Positions 60,769 to 64,000 of a stretch of 64,000 nt of DNA are shown here, piece after piece. The DNA is from Succinivibrio dextrinosolvens (GTDB lineage Bacteria; Pseudomonadota; Gammaproteobacteria; Enterobacterales; Succinivibrionaceae), in the NCBI RefSeq assembly GCF_900116345.1, contig NZ_FPAH01000003.1, positions 1 to 64,000 on the forward strand, written 5' to 3'. The position numbers and the translations under genes are program-made. Numbering within the stretch: position 1 is the stretch's first letter; each line of letters begins with the position of its first letter. The notes beneath the pieces were generated by a model. It was not told the origin of the DNA. It did no database searches and saw nothing but the letters and a program-made list of their open reading frames with translations.

Positions 60769-63195
60769 ATGAAGAACCTTAACAGAAGCTTGATAAATCT
60801 TGCCGTAGTAGGCTGTATTGCCATATTTTCAGAAAGTGTTATTGCCTCATCCTATGAGCTTGAGGCAACTGGAAAGGATGAAGCAGCTGCTTTAGGCAAT
60901 CTGAAAATGGCAGCATTGCGAGCTGAGGTTCAGAAGACCTTATCAAAAGACGAGATGAAGCAGAATGCAAAACTCCTGCGAAATGAGGTCTTTTTAAAGG
61001 TAAATGATTTTACACATGAATCAGGTACCCCAGCTTATAGCACTGAGAATAACAAGGTAAAGGTAAAAGGTTCAATTGAGGTTGACTCAGATAAGCTTTT
61101 GTCGGTTTTGGGTAAGGCTCCATTGGTAAAAGAAGGTGCTGTCAAAGCAGATACCTCAGATACCAAATCAGAGGTTCAGATTGCTCAAAATACAGCCCTT
61201 AATCCGGTTTCTTCTCAGACAGAAGATGCTTTATCGATCTCTAATTCTGAAAAGACAGATTCTTCTGGTAGTAAGGGGGATTTTGCTGCTGAAAATATAC
61301 CAGATTCAACTGTTCAGACCAGACAAACTAACGTATCTGAAGAAATTTCACAGAGGGGCTCTGATTCTAATTCTGTCTCTCCGGAATCTGCAGCTGGGTT
61401 TGAGGTGCTAAAGGTTGCTCATGTTTCAGCTTCAGAAGAGGAAAACCAAAAGTTCAGACAGAAAACTTTAACAGGATTTACAAAGATTGAAGAAATAGAG
61501 AGTTTCATAAAATCAGGATGTGACCCTAATGTTTTGGGAACAAGAGATTTTGGTTCAAAGAAATCTGCTAAGGTTCCTTTATTGTTCAGTTATGTTGCCT
61601 GGAAACAGGCTCAAGTTGAAGTAGTAAAACTTCTTTGTGAATCCGGAGCCTGGTATAACTGGCAGAATGAGGAAGGCACTCTTTGTATTGCATCAGAGAT
61701 ACTTAATTCTAAAGAGGAAATTATTAATTACTGGTTGAGTCTCAAGCCTGATTTAAAGCGACTCAAAATGATTAATTTCTATAACGGAAATCAAGAGAAC
61801 CTTTTAAGAAATTGGCTGGATAGAAGAGATTCAAAAGATATAAAAGACCATTTGGGAATCTTTAAAAAACTGCTTGAGCTGGGGGCAGATCCTAATGTCA
61901 GCTTGAATCTAGAGCCATTGATTTGGACAGTATATGAAAAAACAGGCTCTGAATATGCGAAAGCTATGCTGGAAAAAGGCGCTGATCCAAATGCATATAT
62001 TGGAACGAATGGTTCGTTTCCTCGTCAGGTCCTAAAAGATAATGATGAAGTTTTGCTGGATTCAATGATTGCACATGGGTTAAATGTAAAAGAAACTCCA
62101 ACAGATGGTAAAGGTCTCTTAAATAATTATCTCCACATGTTTTACAGATGGCGTGACAACAAACCAACCGCTCAAATTGTAAAGAAACTTGTTGAAGCTG
62201 GAGCTGACTACAATTGGGAGAGTGATGACGGCTCAAGCTCCATTGCTGAATCTGTTGTATCAACCAAAGACTATGACATTGTTGAATACTGGCTTAGCCT
62301 GAATCCTGATTTAAAAAAACTAAAATCTTATGAAAGTCTGAAAGTCAGTTTATTAGATAGGCTATTGTCCTTTAAAAATGTTGAGGATCAGAGAAATAAG
62401 GAGCTCTTTAAAAAATTACTTCAAATCGGATGTGATCCTAATGGTCTGGTTCGTGGTCGCTATCCTATTCTTAAGGAAGCATACGAAACAGGAGGAGTTG
62501 ATTACGCGAAATTACTTCTTGATTCAGGTGCAGATGCAAATATAGTTGACTACTATAAAGATCCTTTAATTTTCTATGCTAATGAAAATAAAGACCTTAA
62601 TCTTCTGAAATTATTAAAAGAATACAAAGCCGATGTTAATGCTTTTAATCATCGTCAGGAGTCTATGCTCCTATCTGCCATAAGCGATAATTCTGTTTCT
62701 CTCGAGTATATCCAGGGGCTTTTAGATTTAGGCTGTGATGTAAATGTTGCCGATAAACGCGGCATTACTCCTCTAATGAAAGCAGTTTCAGATTACAGTG
62801 AAAAAAATGAAAAAATTGTTGATGAGCTGTTGAATGGGGGCGCTGATGTAAATGCCGTTTCTGATAAAAAGCGTACTGCACTGATTTACGCAATTTCTCA
62901 ACCTGAAACTCCATCAATCAGTGTTATAGATAAGCTTTTATCTAAGGGAGCAAATATTGATGCTCAAGACGAGGATGGAGCCACTGCACTAACTTTTGCA
63001 ATGTCAACCGGTGATATAGATATAGTAAAGCATCTTATTGACAAAAAGGCAGATGTTAATCTTGCGTTAAGTCCATCCACTAAGATAAAGAATAAAGATG
63101 GGCAGTATGAAGAAAAAACTTTAAAGCAAATTCTCAAAGAAACTGACAATGAATCAGTAAAAGAACTAAAGATCGTACTAAAAAAATACTTATAG
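60769..63195 (+). CDS. secreted ankyrin-repeat protein C with the shared N-module
   Basis: 808 residues. Signal peptide about 1-26 (ending VIA). The N-module (27-118) begins YELEATGKDEAAALGNLKMAAL and shares RNEVFLKVNDF with its neighbour (RNEIFLKVNNL), so the two are recent duplicates. Ser/Thr/Asn-rich linker (119-215), then a long ankyrin array with several internal repeats of an SLKPDLKRLK/SLNPDLKKLK phrase and the hallmark GADPNVSLN, GADANIVDYYKDPLIFYA, GADVNAVSDKKRTALIYAI and GANIDAQDEDGATALTFAM. No catalytic motif. Confidence 0.75.
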   Translation: MKNLNRSLINLAVVGCIAIFSESVIASSYELEATGKDEAAALGNLKMAALRAEVQKTLSKDEMKQNAKLLRNEVFLKVNDFTHESGTPAYSTENNKVKVKGSIEVDSDKLLSVLGKAPLVKEGAVKADTSDTKSEVQIAQNTALNPVSSQTEDALSISNSEKTDSSGSKGDFAAENIPDSTVQTRQTNVSEEISQRGSDSNSVSPESAAGFEVLKVAHVSASEEENQKFRQKTLTGFTKIEEIESFIKSGCDPNVLGTRDFGSKKSAKVPLLFSYVAWKQAQVEVVKLLCESGAWYNWQNEEGTLCIASEILNSKEEIINYWLSLKPDLKRLKMINFYNGNQENLLRNWLDRRDSKDIKDHLGIFKKLLELGADPNVSLNLEPLIWTVYEKTGSEYAKAMLEKGADPNAYIGTNGSFPRQVLKDNDEVLLDSMIAHGLNVKETPTDGKGLLNNYLHMFYRWRDNKPTAQIVKKLVEAGADYNWESDDGSSSIAESVVSTKDYDIVEYWLSLNPDLKKLKSYESLKVSLLDRLLSFKNVEDQRNKELFKKLLQIGCDPNGLVRGRYPILKEAYETGGVDYAKLLLDSGADANIVDYYKDPLIFYANENKDLNLLKLLKEYKADVNAFNHRQESMLLSAISDNSVSLEYIQGLLDLGCDVNVADKRGITPLMKAVSDYSEKNEKIVDELLNGGADVNAVSDKKRTALIYAISQPETPSISVIDKLLSKGANIDAQDEDGATALTFAMSTGDIDIVKHLIDKKADVNLALSPSTKIKNKDGQYEEKTLKQILKETDNESVKELKIVLKKYL

Positions 63196-63249
63196 AAGAC
63201 CTTTAATTAACTCTCTAAGTACAAAACTCTTTATTGTTAGGAGCCACTA

Positions 63250-64000
63250 ATGGGTATAGTTAACTTTTTGAAAAGAGCTTTGATTATCCTAGTTTTTAGC
63301 ATTATTTCCAATGTTTATGCAGCTAACTCAAAGGAGTTGATTAATGCTGTAGTCTATAGCGGCTCACAATATTCCGAGAGTACAGAAAAGAAAATTACAG
63401 AGTTTCTAGATAAAGGTGATGTAAACCTTAATTCTCAAATAGGCAACCGTTCTCTATTTAGTTTTATTACCCAAAGAGCTAAAACTCCAGATCTGATAAA
63501 AAAGGCCTTAGATAAAGGAGCTGATCCTAATTTAAAAGGTGTCTATGGTTTTACCCCTTTTATGATTGCTGCTGCATTAAGAGAATCCAAATTTATTGAA
63601 CCATTCTTAAGTTCCGGAAAAGTCGATTTTACACTTAAAGCTGACAATCAGGAAAATGCTCTTCTTTTTGCTGAAAGCAATGATTCTGATAAGACCGCAA
63701 TTGTCAAAATTCTAGAGTCTAAACCTCCTGTTGAAGCTATAAATTCTCCTGGAGGAGATGGTGATTATCTGATTTTCAGGCTGTTTAGACGTAATTCCTT
63801 ATATTCAAAATTCTACCCTCATCAGGAACAGGCTTTTAGACTGCTTGGAGAACTTAAAGCAGATTTCAATCTTATTGGTAAGGATGGAGTTAGTGTCCTT
63901 CAAAAAACTTTGGGTGATTCTTCTCGATCTTTGTCATTTTCTCCTGAAAATGTCGAACTGCTTTTGAACTGCGGCGCTAAAGTTAACACCAAAAATAATT
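63250..64000 (+). CDS. secreted ankyrin-repeat protein D, N-terminal part (runs off the window)
   Basis: The frame opens at an ATG with AGGAG 7 bases upstream and stays open to the end of the window (about 250 residues), with no stop seen. Signal peptide about 1-23 (FSIISNVYA), then ankyrin repeats. The segment ALDKGADPNLKGVYGFTPFM, followed by IAAAL and IEPFL, corresponds closely to protein A at 42886 (ALEKGADPNIKGVNGYTPFM, then LAAGL and IEPFL). It lacks the GKDE module of proteins B and C. A paralogue of protein A; its length is unknown. Confidence 0.72.
   Translation, partial: MGIVNFLKRALIILVFSIISNVYAANSKELINAVVYSGSQYSESTEKKITEFLDKGDVNLNSQIGNRSLFSFITQRAKTPDLIKKALDKGADPNLKGVYGFTPFMIAAALRESKFIEPFLSSGKVDFTLKADNQENALLFAESNDSDKTAIVKILESKPPVEAINSPGGDGDYLIFRLFRRNSLYSKFYPHQEQAFRLLGELKADFNLIGKDGVSVLQKTLGDSSRSLSFSPENVELLLNCGAKVNTKNN

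Overview
The window looks like chromosomal DNA of an AT-rich gammaproteobacterium. The ruvC-ruvA-ruvB-ybgC-tolQ-tolR-tolA-tolB-pal-cpoB block, the rpsO-pnp pair, a UspE-type protein, a two-ATPase ModF protein and an AcrAB-type pump all fit that class. Several sugar and metal genes resemble Firmicutes-type versions, which with the AT-richness suggests an anaerobic gut or rumen lineage such as Succinivibrionaceae. That placement is inference; no database was searched.

Layout. 1-0.8 kb holds two gene remnants, a TnpB transposase piece running into an acyltransferase tail. 1.5-8.8 kb is a sugar module: a ChvE/MmsAB-type monosaccharide ABC transporter, a xylulokinase fused to a cupin-like DUF4867-type domain, and a LacI-family regulator. 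9.0-12.1 kb is rpsO and pnp, with a structured interval containing a free-standing terminator. 12.2-16.4 kb has three tandem sodium-dependent (NSS) transporters. 16.5-20.1 kb has a lytic transglycosylase, tRNA-Leu(GAG) and an EamA exporter. 20.1-23.4 kb (minus strand) is a zinc-type ABC uptake cluster. 23.7-31.6 kb is the ruv-tol-pal block. 31.6-40.6 kb holds a divergent Rrf2 regulator/oxidoreductase pair with two matching operators, ModF, UspE, a small lipoprotein and an RND efflux pair. At 40.8 kb is a solitary flagellin behind a sigma-28-like promoter.

From about 42 kb to the window end lies an accessory region in which nearly every protein carries a signal peptide or lipobox. Its core (50.1-57.1 kb) is a vWA protein resembling the periplasmic half of the T6SS kinase PpkA, followed by a LolD-like ATPase, an FtsX-like permease, a formylglycine-enzyme-like protein and a glycine-zipper lipoprotein. 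This set matches the TagT, TagS, TagR and TagQ components of the Pseudomonas threonine-phosphorylation pathway, but no kinase, phosphatase or T6SS structural gene is visible here. Around it sit a coiled-coil lipoprotein, an S41 protease, secreted ankyrin-repeat proteins (two of them paralogues about 19 kb apart), a 1384-residue secreted protein with repeated beta-type segments, and three small secreted proteins. A short N-terminal module recurs in four of these proteins, one of them a stub. I read the region as an envelope-located sensing or protection system built from a kinase-less TagQRST core plus a periplasmic ankyrin repertoire. This is the part of the window most likely to be undescribed.
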